DNA of 64,000 bases, taken from NCBI GenBank assembly GCA_003246455.1, contig QKAF01000009.1:149395-213394 (forward strand). Reading direction: 5' to 3'. Positions 48,503 through 56,563 of the stretch are shown here, piece after piece; position 1 is the first letter of the stretch; the number at the start of each line of letters is the position of its first letter. The position numbers and the translations under genes were made by a program. The notes beneath the pieces are model-generated. The model worked only from the letters and a program-made list of their open reading frames with translations, was not told where the DNA came from and made no database searches. The DNA is from Bacteroidota bacterium (GTDB taxonomy: Bacteria; Bacteroidota; Ignavibacteria; SZUA-365).

Positions 48503-49545
48503 GGCATTCTCCCGTCCCCGGCAGCCGGACTTCCCCCACCCCGTCCCATTGCGCGAAGCAGTGCGTCGGCGACGCGAGACGGTGCGATCCCGGTCATGCA
48601 GACGGGATCCGGACAGTCGAGGCGCCTGCAGCACCGGTTTTCGACGTCATCGATGCGCAGCACCGTCGCGTGTTCCGACCATGGTCCCTGGCTCTTCGGA
48701 TCGGACGGCCCGTAGAAGACCACCACCGGCTTCTGCAGCGCGGTCGCGATATGCGTCGGCCCGCTGTCGTTGCCGACTGCCGCCGCACACCGCTCCATCA
48801 GTGCCGCGGCTTCGCGGAGCGAACCCGGCGGGGCCGCAGCGACGCGTCCGTTCGTCCCCGCGACAGCCTGCGCATCGCGACGCTCCTCCGCGCTCCCGCC
48901 GAAGACGAGGAAGCGGAAGCCCGCGAGACGGGGATCCTCCACCAGCTGCTGCCAGTGCGCCAGCGGCCATTTCTTGGAAGGGTACCCGCCGGTGGGAATC
49001 AGTGCGATCACCGGAACGTCGTCGCTGAGACCGAGTTCGCGCCATTGCTGCGCGGCAAGGGCGCGCTCGGCGTCTGAAACGCGCCAGACGAGCGCGCGGC
49101 TTTGTTCCGGAATATCCATGCAGCCGAGCACGAAGAGGTTGAATTCCACCTCATGGCCGTGATTGGCGGCATGCGCGCTCAGCCGGTGCGTGTAGAGTTT
49201 CTCCCGGATCCGGAAGTCGAACCCGATCCGCACTTTCGCCCCGCTAACAACGGACTGTATCGCCGTGGCAGGCGAACAGATGAGGTCAATGGACAGGTCG
49301 AAGCGCCGCCTGCGCAGACGCCGCAGGAAACCCAGCTGATACCGTATGCTTTCATCTTCGAAACGGATGATTTCGTCGATGTCGGGATTGTTCTCGAGCA
49401 CGAATGCACTGGCGGTGCGCACCACATACGCGATGTGCGCCTCCGGGTAGGCCCGGCGGAGATTCGTGAGCAGCGGCGTCGTCCACAGCACGTCGCCGAT
49501 GCCGCTCATTCGTATCACCAATATGGATTGGGCGGGAAATTTCAT
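48499..49545 (-). CDS. Family 9 glycosyltransferase (heptosyltransferase-like)
   Basis: A 348-residue GT-B enzyme similar to the LPS heptosyltransferases WaaC/WaaF. ILVIRMSGIGDVLWTTPLLTNLRRAYP is the N-terminal signature, IPTGGYPSKKWPLAHW holds the nucleotide side, and GNDSGPTHIATALQKPVVVFYGPSDP is the donor-site loop. The C-terminus has a CCRRLDCPDPVCM cysteine cluster seen in some family members. It is the first gene of the five-gene operon; no clear promoter was found in the 150 bases upstream. Confidence 0.9.
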   Translation of the reverse strand: MKFPAQSILVIRMSGIGDVLWTTPLLTNLRRAYPEAHIAYVVRTASAFVLENNPDIDEIIRFEDESIRYQLGFLRRLRRRRFDLSIDLICSPATAIQSVVSGAKVRIGFDFRIREKLYTHRLSAHAANHGHEVEFNLFVLGCMDIPEQSRALVWRVSDAERALAAQQWRELGLSDDVPVIALIPTGGYPSKKWPLAHWQQLVEDPRLAGFRFLVFGGSAEERRDAQAVAGTNGRVAAAPPGSLREAAALMERCAAAVGNDSGPTHIATALQKPVVVFYGPSDPKSQGPWSEHATVLRIDDVENRCCRRLDCPDPVCMTGIAPSRVADALLRAMGRGGGSPAAGDGRMP

Positions 49546-49696
49546 TGGACAAAAATGCCAGCACGAAAGCTAGCACATTCCGGCCGCAGGAACAACGGAA
49601 AGGATGCGGATCGCGAAGCTCGTGCGGTGCCCGCGGCGCCCCTCATTTATGGGATTAACCGGTGCAGCGCAATCGACAGCAGCGGGCGGACGGCTC

Positions 49697-50179
49697 CTAC
49701 AATTTATATCCGATGGTCCGAAGGAATTTCTTCCGTACCTCGATATCCGCCTCCGTTTCCACGCCCTGCGTTTTCATGCCGTCCACGACACCGAGAATGG
49801 CGCGCCCCTGTTCGGTTTCGGCGATGATCACTTCCGTGGGATTCGCCGTCGCGCAGAAAATGCGCGTCACTTCCGGCACCTGCTTGATCGCGTTGAGGAT
49901 GTTGATCGGGAATCCCTCACGCATCATCACGATGAAACAATGTCCTGCGGCGAGAGTGGATGCGTTTTTCACGGCGAGATCGACCAGGTCGGTCTCGTTG
50001 CCGATCCAGCGCACGAGCGCGGGTCCTGACGCTTCGCAGAACGCAATGCCGAATTTCATCGAGGGGTTGGTCTGCACGATCGCCTCGTACACGTCCTCGA
50101 CGGTTTTGATGAAATGCGAATGCCCGAGGATGAAGTTCATTTCCTCGGGTTTTTCGATGGGGATGACTTTCAATTCCAT
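49697..50179 (-). CDS. Adenosine-specific kinase family protein
   Basis: A 160-residue protein of the small adenosine-specific kinase family (DUF355), known from archaea and scattered bacteria. It contains the family segments NFILGHSHFIKTVEDVYEA, KFGIAFCEASGPALVRW and FCATANPTEVIIAETEQGRAILGVVDG. The protein length equals the family norm. Phosphorylation of adenosine to AMP has been reported for an archaeal member; I infer it here. It is transcribed divergently from the FnIII lipoprotein gene, with a 283-base gap in which I saw no clear element. Confidence 0.88.
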   Translation of the reverse strand: MELKVIPIEKPEEMNFILGHSHFIKTVEDVYEAIVQTNPSMKFGIAFCEASGPALVRWIGNETDLVDLAVKNASTLAAGHCFIVMMREGFPINILNAIKQVPEVTRIFCATANPTEVIIAETEQGRAILGVVDGMKTQGVETEADIEVRKKFLRTIGYKL

Positions 50180-50462
50180 ATACGCCTCTCAGACGATGTT
50201 ACCTGATGATATTCAGCAATCGAGGGACAGAAACGGGACATATACGCAGAAATTCCGTATATTCTGTTGTTGATTCACATACACAGACAGGGGACCGAAC
50301 AAGGTACGCTTTTTGCAATAGAGCTCCAATGAGCGGAAATCCGCGATCTGGAACCCGGGCCATGCTCCATGCGTTTACTTGGAATGAGCCGTTTTTACAT
50401 CGCCAGATAGTTTTGACCAGGTACGATTCCATTTCCCACCAACTCAACACCAGAGGATTGTT

Positions 50463-51380
50463 ATGAAGATCTTCCGCATTATCACGATGGTTGCGCTCGC
50501 CGCGCTGCTGTCTTCCGCATTCACGGCCTGCGACGACAACACGACCGATCCGGTTGATACCGATCCCGTACTCGCCGCGCCGACGAACCTGAAGGCAGCC
50601 TCCGCGGACGGCGCCGTCTATCTCAGCTGGACAGCCTCCATCGATGAAGGCGAAAGCAATTTCGGCAGCTATGAGATCACCATCCTGAACAAGGCCACCA
50701 ACGAGACACTCGCACCGCGTACGGTGAGCAAAGGCATCACCAGCCTGCGCGTGGATCCCCTCACCAACGGCGTCCGTTACCAGTTCACCATCCGCTCCCT
50801 CACCGATCTCGGCAAGGAAGGCACCACCTTCTCCACGATCGAATGGTCGCCTGCGGTTCGCCAGACCACGGATCTCAACGGACTTCCGATCAAGGTCTAC
50901 GCCACCACCTCCACGAATTTCAACAGCGCGATCGACCTCTACAATGCCGACGGAAAGGCCGAAGTGATTCCGCAGTCGGGCCAGACCTTCCAGGATCGCG
51001 GTGATCTCTATGTGTTTGCTCAGAGCAACTCGTCCACGCTTTCCATCATCAGCCCGGATCAGGCGAACAATCAGGGGATGGTTACGCAATTCTCGAATGC
51101 CACCCCGGTTGACGTTGACGACCTGAACGCGCAGCTGGCCATGGATCCCCCGACGGACGCCAGCTACACGCAGAAAGAGCTCACCCTCAATAACGGCACT
51201 GTCTCCGCAGGCAAGGTGTACTTCGGTCGCATCGTGCGCGGGAACGACATGTTCTACTTCCGTTTGCTCGTCAAGAAGGGCAGCAATGGATCCCTCGTTC
51301 AGGGTTCCGGCGCCGACCGTTACATCGAGCTGGTCGCGTCCTTCCAGAACGCACCCAACAATCCTTTCGCAAAGCACTGA
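50463..51380 (+). CDS. FnIII-domain lipoprotein, first of a tandem pair
   Basis: A 305-residue lipoprotein (lipobox FTACDD, cysteine at residue 23). A fibronectin type III domain (about 38-135) begins APTNLKAASADGAVYLSWTAS and contains NGVRYQFTIRSLTDLG. A second beta-rich domain (about 140-305) ends YFRLLVKKGSNGSLVQGSG and NNPFAKH. An AGAGGA ribosome site precedes the ATG. It is a clear paralogue of the gene at 51700-52602. Probably exposed on the periplasmic or outer side; ligand unknown. Confidence 0.85.
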   Translation: MKIFRIITMVALAALLSSAFTACDDNTTDPVDTDPVLAAPTNLKAASADGAVYLSWTASIDEGESNFGSYEITILNKATNETLAPRTVSKGITSLRVDPLTNGVRYQFTIRSLTDLGKEGTTFSTIEWSPAVRQTTDLNGLPIKVYATTSTNFNSAIDLYNADGKAEVIPQSGQTFQDRGDLYVFAQSNSSTLSIISPDQANNQGMVTQFSNATPVDVDDLNAQLAMDPPTDASYTQKELTLNNGTVSAGKVYFGRIVRGNDMFYFRLLVKKGSNGSLVQGSGADRYIELVASFQNAPNNPFAKH

Positions 51381-51393
51381 GCTGACGCCCTGA

Positions 51394-51425
51394 CTGCGTC
51401 CCGTGTTATACAAAACGGGACGCAG
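51394..51425 (+). terminator. Hairpin at the end of the first FnIII gene
   Basis: CTGCGTCCCGT (51394-51404) pairs perfectly with 51415-51425, loop of ten bases. No T-run; the right arm runs straight into the heptamer repeats. Confidence 0.5.
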
Positions 51426-51473
51426 GACGCAGGACGTAGGACTTAGGACGTAAGACGTAAGACGTTAGACGAA
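51418..51473. repeat. Eight tandem degenerate 7-bp units
   Basis: Eight consecutive heptamers of the form RGACGYA: GGACGCA twice, then GGACGTA, GGACTTA, GGACGTA, AGACGTA, AGACGTT, AGACGAA. The units are in exact register with no gap. Confidence 0.9.
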
Positions 51474-51514
51474 AGCCGTCAGTCATTCGGATATCCGAAG
51501 GGCTGGCGGCTTTC
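51471..51514 (+). repeat. Long inverted repeat with nested palindrome
   Basis: GAAAGCCGTCAGTC (51471-51484) pairs with 51501-51514 with two wobble positions, and the loop contains the self-complementary TTCGGATATCCGAA (51486-51499). The whole can fold into a single 44-base hairpin. Confidence 0.85.
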
Positions 51515-51535
51515 GCATTCCACCTTCCTGCTTGT

Positions 51536-51556
51536 GGACGAGCCGTTGGCTCGTCC
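51536..51556. repeat. GGACGAGCC palindrome
   Basis: GGACGAGCC, loop GTT, GGCTCGTCC. The arms are perfect. The form resembles small palindromic intergenic repeats (REP-like) seen in multiple copies in many environmental bacterial genomes; only one copy is in this window. Confidence 0.7.
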
Positions 51557-51699
51557 CTACGGCCTTCCTGCCTCCTGCTTCCTGCCTCTTTCCCCTGCAC
51601 GGCAAATTTTCTATCTTGCGGCAAACACGAGCAATCCGCCGCAAATTCGCCTCCACGCAGGCATGCGGCATCAATCACTATCAGTACGAGGGTATGCAC

Positions 51700-52602
51700 A
51701 TGGATTTCAAGCAATTCCGCGTCCTTCTTGTTGTCGCCCTGCTGGCGTTTTCGACCGCATGCGACGAAGAGACCACGGGACCGGTGGACGCCGACGTTTC
51801 GGCGCCGACGAACATCCGCGCGGCGTCTGCCAGCGAAGCGATCATTCTGAACTGGACCGCCTCCGTGAGCGAAGGACAGGATAACTTCGGCGGCTACAAG
51901 GTCACCGTTCTGAACCAGGAGACCAATCAAACCTTCTTCGAAAACGCGCCGAAGGGCAGCGGCCACACACTCACCGGCCTGAGCAACGGCACTCGCTACC
52001 TGATCACCGTGCGTGCCGTGACATCGCTCGACAAGGAAAGCTCCGACGCTGCGACCATCGAGTGGGCACCGGCGATTCGCCGTGACGTGAACCAGGACAA
52101 TCAGGAAATCCGCGTATACTCGACGACGTCTACGACCTATAACAGCGCCGTCGACTTTTTCAATGAAAGCGGCATCTGCGAGGTCATTCCCCAGGCGAGT
52201 CAGACGTTCCAGGAACGCGGCGATCTTTTCGTCTATGCACCGAACGAAACGTCGAATTACATGGTCATTCGCAGCCCGAGCGCAGCGGTCAATTTCAAGG
52301 GACTGGAGACCCAGTTCTCCACCGTGTCGTACAACGCCGACGATCTCGACGAGCAGTATGCGACCACGCCGCCGGCAACCGGCACCTACACCACAGCCGA
52401 AGTCACGATTACCAACGCAGCTGTCACCGCCGGGAAGGTCGTGTACGGCCGTCTGAAACGCGGAACGGATTATTATTATTTCCGCCTGCTCGTCAAACGC
52501 GGCAGCAGCGGGAAGCTCGTGCAGGGCACCGGCGTGGACCGGTACCTCGAACTCGTCGTTTCGTTCCAGCACATCCGCAACGTCCCCTTCGCCAAGCACT
52601 GA
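51700..52602 (+). CDS. FnIII-domain lipoprotein, second of a tandem pair
   Basis: A 300-residue lipoprotein (lipobox STACDE, cysteine at residue 21) with the same two-part layout as the gene before it: FnIII domain APTNIRAASASEAIILNWTAS, then a domain ending YFRLLVKRGSSGKLVQGTG and FAKH. The ATG at 51700 is preferred to the one at 51694 because the GAGGG ribosome site then sits at a workable distance. The pair arose by duplication; sequence between domain ends has diverged widely. Confidence 0.85.
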   Translation: MDFKQFRVLLVVALLAFSTACDEETTGPVDADVSAPTNIRAASASEAIILNWTASVSEGQDNFGGYKVTVLNQETNQTFFENAPKGSGHTLTGLSNGTRYLITVRAVTSLDKESSDAATIEWAPAIRRDVNQDNQEIRVYSTTSTTYNSAVDFFNESGICEVIPQASQTFQERGDLFVYAPNETSNYMVIRSPSAAVNFKGLETQFSTVSYNADDLDEQYATTPPATGTYTTAEVTITNAAVTAGKVVYGRLKRGTDYYYFRLLVKRGSSGKLVQGTGVDRYLELVVSFQHIRNVPFAKH

Positions 52603-52610
52603 TCATCATG

Positions 52611-52638
52611 AGGGAGGCCGCATCGGCGGCCTCCCTTT
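52611..52638 (+). terminator. Intrinsic-type terminator
   Basis: An 11-base perfect stem (52611-52621 with 52626-52636), loop ATCG, followed by TTTCATT. Confidence 0.8.
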
Positions 52639-52656
52639 CATTACGGAGTCCCGCGC

Positions 52657-53451
52657 ATGCTCCCTTCATTCTATACCGACGACGGCAGCGGACTTCCCCT
52701 GCTGCTCATCCACGCCTTCCCTCTCAACGCCGCCATCTGGCAGCCCCAGCGGCGTGACCTCAGCCATCGTCATCGCGTGATTTCCTTTTCGCTCCCCGGA
52801 TTCGGACGCGGAGGCGCGTTCCGTGACGGGACCACCATCGACGACTGCGCCGATCTGGCTGTCGAGCTGCTCGACGAACTGAACGTGCCCCAGGCGGTGG
52901 TGGCCGGCTGCTCCATGGGAGGGTATATCACCCTGGCGATGTACCGGCGGCACCCGTCCCGCGTACTGGGCATGATTCTCGCCAACACGCGCGCCGGAGC
53001 GGATTCTCCGGAAGCCGCTGCCAACCGGCGCTCCCTGGCCCGTGCAATCCGAGACGGGGGCCTCGAGGATTTCCTTTCCGGCCAGCGCGCGAAACTGCTC
53101 GGCCCGAGTACCATGCAGAGCGCGCCGGACATTCTCCGTCTCGTCGACGACATGCTCGGTACGGCCACCGTCGAAGGTACGGCGGGGATGCTCGAAGCGA
53201 TGGCGCAAAGACCCGACTCGTCGGATGTCCTTGCCGCGGCGGACGTCCCGGTATGCCTCATCGCCGGAGAAGAGGATACCCTGATCCCGCCCTCCGAGGC
53301 CGAACGCATGCAGGCGATCCAGCCTGCCGCGGAGCTGCACGTGCTTCCGGCGAGCGGACATCTCAGCTGTCTCGAACGCCCGATCCTGTTCAACAGCGCC
53401 GTCTCGACATTCCTCGAATCCCGTTTCGCCGATCCCGGAAACGGAGGCTGA
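52657..53451 (+). CDS. Alpha/beta-hydrolase
   Basis: A 264-residue hydrolase of the alpha/beta fold. LLIHAFPLNAAIWQPQ holds the oxyanion region, AGCSMGGYITLAMY is the nucleophile elbow with Ser, and AGEEDTLIPP and ASGHLSCLE give the Asp and His of the triad. The substrate is not evident; esterases, haloperoxidases and 3-oxoadipate enol-lactonases share this layout, and the last would fit a range of aromatic-degrading contexts but no pathway genes are adjacent. The dicarboxylate transporter gene follows 18 bases downstream. Confidence 0.88.
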   Translation: MLPSFYTDDGSGLPLLLIHAFPLNAAIWQPQRRDLSHRHRVISFSLPGFGRGGAFRDGTTIDDCADLAVELLDELNVPQAVVAGCSMGGYITLAMYRRHPSRVLGMILANTRAGADSPEAAANRRSLARAIRDGGLEDFLSGQRAKLLGPSTMQSAPDILRLVDDMLGTATVEGTAGMLEAMAQRPDSSDVLAAADVPVCLIAGEEDTLIPPSEAERMQAIQPAAELHVLPASGHLSCLERPILFNSAVSTFLESRFADPGNGG

Positions 53452-53469
53452 TCATGACGCAGGCCCGTC

Positions 53470-54999
53470 ATGGCTGAGGCCCGAAGCCTGCAGACCCCCG
53501 CGTGGCTGCGCATTGCCGGATTGCTGGGCGGTGCGGCCGCGGCACTCCTTCTGATGCTGCTGCCCGCACCGGAGGGTCTGAGCGGCGCCGGCCAGGCGGT
53601 ACTCGCCACCGCCGCGCTCATGGCTGTCTGGTGGATCACCGAGGCCCTTCCGATTCCCGTGACGGCGCTCCTTCCCCTCGTCCTTTTTCCCGTGCTCAAT
53701 GTCATGCCCATGGCGGCGACGGCAGCGCCCTACGGACATCACCTGGTATTTCTTTTCCTCGGCGGTTTTGTCCTCGCGCTGGCCGTGGAGCGCAGCGGGC
53801 TCCACCGCCGCATCGCGCTGCGCGTCATCCTGATTATCGGGGAAGGCCCCTCCCGCCTCGTCTTCGGGTTCATGCTTGCGACCGCCGTGCTGTCGATGTG
53901 GATCTCCAATACCGCGACGGTCATGCTCATGCTCCCGATCGCCCTGGCCGTCATCGACCAGATGCGCGCGGGAGGAGATACGCGCGCGGGATCCCCGTTC
54001 GCGGTCGCCCTCCTGCTCGGTCTCGCCTATTCCGCAAGCATCGGCGGTGTGGCGACGCTCATCGGGACACCGCCCAACATCGTGCTTGCCGGCGTCCTTG
54101 CCAAGCTCTACCCCGGCGCCCCGGAAATCGGCTTCGTCGAATGGATGATGTTCGGCGTCCCTGTCGCCGCGATATTCCTGCCGGTTTCATGGTTCCTGCT
54201 CGTCCGCGTCCTGCCCGCCTCACGGATCGCAGAAGGATCCGGAACGGCCAGCGGGACGGCCGCACTCCGCGAATCCCTGCGGCAGCTCGGCCGCATGAAG
54301 CGGAGCGAGCGCATGGTCCTCGTGGTCTTCGTCCTCACCGCCGCCGGGTGGGTGTTCCGCACGCCGCTCGAAATCGGCGTGGTGCAGCTGCCGGGGCTGA
54401 CGATGCTCTTCCCGAATGTCACCGACGCGACGGTCGCGATGGCCGCCGCCCTGGTCCTGTTTCTGCTCCCCGGCTCCGACGGCGGCGCGCTGTTTTCATG
54501 GAATGAAATCCAGCGCGGCATCCCCTGGGGAATTCTCCTGCTCTTCGGGGGAGGCTTCGCGCTCGCGGAAGGCATGCGGGAAAGCGGCGTGACGCTGTAT
54601 CTCGGCAGCTGGCTGACGGGACTCGAAGGACTCCCGCTCTGGGTCACCATTCTCCTGATCTGCACGCTGCTGACATTTCTGACGGAGCTGACCTCGAATA
54701 CGGCCACCGCGACGATTCTCCTGCCCGTCCTGGGTTCCGCTGCCGTGACCCTGGGATACAACCCGCTGCTGTTCATGGTCCCGGCGGCCCTCAACGCATC
54801 CTTCGCCTTCATGCTGCCGGTCGCGACACCCCCGAACGCGATCATTTTCTCTTCCTCTTTCATCAGCATCCGGCAGATGGCCGCCACGGGATTCCTGCTG
54901 AATCTCGTCGGCGTGCTGCTCGTCACGGGCATGATGCTCCTGCTCGGTCTGGAGGTCTTTTCCATCGATCCGGCGATGCTCCCCGCATGGGTACGCTGA
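53470..54999 (+). CDS. SLC13/DASS-family sodium:dicarboxylate or sulfate symporter
   Basis: A 509-residue transporter with about eleven to twelve membrane segments. The two inverted-repeat signature motifs are present: SNTATVMLMLPIA in the first half and TELTSNTATATILLPVLGSAA in the second. ATLIGTPPNIVLAG and FMLPVATPPNAI are the other substrate/sodium loops. It probably imports C4-dicarboxylates or citrate with Na+. The ATG has no ribosome site of its own: a GGAGG serves a seven-codon frame (53454-53477) that overlaps the start. Co-transcribed with the hydrolase. Confidence 0.92.
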   Translation: MAEARSLQTPAWLRIAGLLGGAAAALLLMLLPAPEGLSGAGQAVLATAALMAVWWITEALPIPVTALLPLVLFPVLNVMPMAATAAPYGHHLVFLFLGGFVLALAVERSGLHRRIALRVILIIGEGPSRLVFGFMLATAVLSMWISNTATVMLMLPIALAVIDQMRAGGDTRAGSPFAVALLLGLAYSASIGGVATLIGTPPNIVLAGVLAKLYPGAPEIGFVEWMMFGVPVAAIFLPVSWFLLVRVLPASRIAEGSGTASGTAALRESLRQLGRMKRSERMVLVVFVLTAAGWVFRTPLEIGVVQLPGLTMLFPNVTDATVAMAAALVLFLLPGSDGGALFSWNEIQRGIPWGILLLFGGGFALAEGMRESGVTLYLGSWLTGLEGLPLWVTILLICTLLTFLTELTSNTATATILLPVLGSAAVTLGYNPLLFMVPAALNASFAFMLPVATPPNAIIFSSSFISIRQMAATGFLLNLVGVLLVTGMMLLLGLEVFSIDPAMLPAWVR

Positions 55000-55102
55000 G
55001 AGCAGGGAGCGATTTTTGAACTGCCGCTGTCTTGGAATTTGTCGGGGGAACCGTCAAATTGATTGCTGTGCCCGAGAATCCACTCATCGAAGCATCACGG
55101 GA

Positions 55103-55777
55103 ATGAAGCGTTATACCATCTCCAGCCTCCTTGTCGCCGCCGTCCTTCTCTCCGCCGTTCTGCCGGGCGCGATGCACGCGCAGAGCCCGTTCCGCCTCAA
55201 GCGGACGAAAAAGGAGAGCACGCCCATCAACGTAACGCTGATGGCGGGCTACAACGGCATGTCGGAGCCGGCGAACATATTGCAGGACAGCTTCGAGAAC
55301 ACGAACCTGACCTCGATCGGGGGATCCGCGTTCGGGCTTCAGGCGATGATCGAACTCGATACGATACTGATTCCCATCTGGGCGGGCGTGGAAGGAAGCT
55401 ACTACCGCATGATGAAGCGATGGCTGTATGACGATCCCGACGTGCATTATATTGGAGAAGTCGGACGCGTCGACGCGGTGGAATCACTGTGGGGAATCGG
55501 CGCGAATGCGTTCCTGGCTTTCGGACCTGTCGCGCATTTCACGCTGATCGTGGGCGGGGGCATGCAGTACCAGGATGCCCGCATCGACAAACAGCTTCCG
55601 ATCGAGGGGAACCTGACTGAGGATCGCGTGATTCCCGTGGCCCTCGCCGCGATTGACCTCATACTGCTGCAGTACGAACATGGGAGTATCGACGCCCAGT
55701 TCAGAGGACTCAAGGGCTTCGGCGACTACGGCAGCATCCAATTTCAGTCGATGCTCGCCTTCACCTTCAATTTCTGA
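55103..55777 (+). CDS. Small exported outer-membrane beta-barrel protein
   Basis: A 224-residue protein with a signal peptide (MKRYTISSLLVAAVLLSAVLPGAMHA, cleaved near residue 26) and alternating beta strands, ending SMLAFTFNF with the C-terminal aromatic residue expected of outer-membrane barrels. Segments such as VTLMAGYNG, VEGSYYRMMKRW and HFTLIVGGGMQYQ look like barrel strands. No enzyme motif. Start at the ATG at 55103. It precedes the cytochrome region, but no shared transcript is evident because the next gene is on the other strand. Confidence 0.7.
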   Translation: MKRYTISSLLVAAVLLSAVLPGAMHAQSPFRLKRTKKESTPINVTLMAGYNGMSEPANILQDSFENTNLTSIGGSAFGLQAMIELDTILIPIWAGVEGSYYRMMKRWLYDDPDVHYIGEVGRVDAVESLWGIGANAFLAFGPVAHFTLIVGGGMQYQDARIDKQLPIEGNLTEDRVIPVALAAIDLILLQYEHGSIDAQFRGLKGFGDYGSIQFQSMLAFTFNF

Positions 55778-55786
55778 GATCCTGTT

Positions 55787-56428
55787 TCATTCCTCGTCGA
55801 GAGGAACCACCACGCTGATCGCCCCGCGCAGATCACCGACGCTGTATCCCGTCGCCCGGTCGGACGGGTACTGCGCGCGGATCGCCGCCCGGACGTCCGC
55901 CGCAATCGCGTTTTCCGGTCCATGACATCCGAGACAGGGCTTCATGACGGTAATCGGCTTGAGAAAGCGCAGCATGCGCCGGCTGTCTTCACGGACGATC
56001 TCGACATGCGCCGTCGAGGAATTCATCTGGCCGCTCTGTGCGAGCGCCGCGAAATGCCCCAGCACCTGGCGTTCATACACGTCGGGGGCGTCCACCGGAT
56101 TACGGGTCTTCTCGGTGACGCGACGGATGGTGACCCCTTCTTCCGCGCCGATCAGCGCACTGAGTTCCTGCGCCCGCTCGGCACAGTGGGTCACCGTCCC
56201 GGCCAGGCCGCGGTCCTTTATGCTCTGCTGCACCTCCCCCATCAGCGTCCCCACCAGTTTCTCAGCCGCCCGCCGTGCCTTCTCCTCGGCCAGGCGGCTG
56301 CCGTCCGCTTCGTCGACCGACGCCTCTCCGCTTCCGCAGCCGCCGCTCAGCAGCAGTACCAGCAGGAGCGCCCAGATCCCCTGTCCGTATCCCTTCCCCC
56401 GAGCTCGCGCGTTCCGGAACGTCATCAT
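55787..56428 (-). CDS. DUF3365 haem-binding lipoprotein
   Basis: A 213-residue lipoprotein of the DUF3365/Tll0287-like family. The signal carries a lipobox (LLSGGCG, cysteine near residue 31). The C-terminal half has KPITVMKPCLGCHGP, a single CxxCH haem-attachment site, and YSVGDLRGAISVVVPL, a PAS-like sensor or redox fold. These proteins are thought to sense or carry electrons in the periplasm. GGAGG precedes the ATG. It is divergent from the cytochrome operon and shares its intergenic region, so it may be regulated with it. Confidence 0.88.
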   Translation of the reverse strand: MMTFRNARARGKGYGQGIWALLLVLLLSGGCGSGEASVDEADGSRLAEEKARRAAEKLVGTLMGEVQQSIKDRGLAGTVTHCAERAQELSALIGAEEGVTIRRVTEKTRNPVDAPDVYERQVLGHFAALAQSGQMNSSTAHVEIVREDSRRMLRFLKPITVMKPCLGCHGPENAIAADVRAAIRAQYPSDRATGYSVGDLRGAISVVVPLDEE

Positions 56429-56506
56429 GCTATCCTCCTCAAGGTGTGCTGTATTCTACGAAACAGGGGCGCCGGATGCAATAATCCGGATTTCTGCCCG
56501 GAATCG

Positions 56507-56535
56507 TTGACGTGAATATCAATTATTGATAGATT
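56507..56535 (+). promoter_or_regulatory. Candidate promoter with embedded palindrome for the cytochrome operon
   Basis: TTGACG (56507-56512), 17-base spacer, TAGATT (56530-56535), 4 of 6. Between the two elements lies the perfect inverted repeat TATCAA-TTA-TTGATA (56517-56531), well placed for a repressor. The gene ATG is at 56564. Confidence 0.45.
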
Positions 56536-56563
56536 GATACACCCTTATATACGAGAGAGCCTT

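Noticed and set aside
51418-51473. CRISPR-like array
   Set aside because: The units are 7 bp with no spacers; it is a simple tandem repeat.
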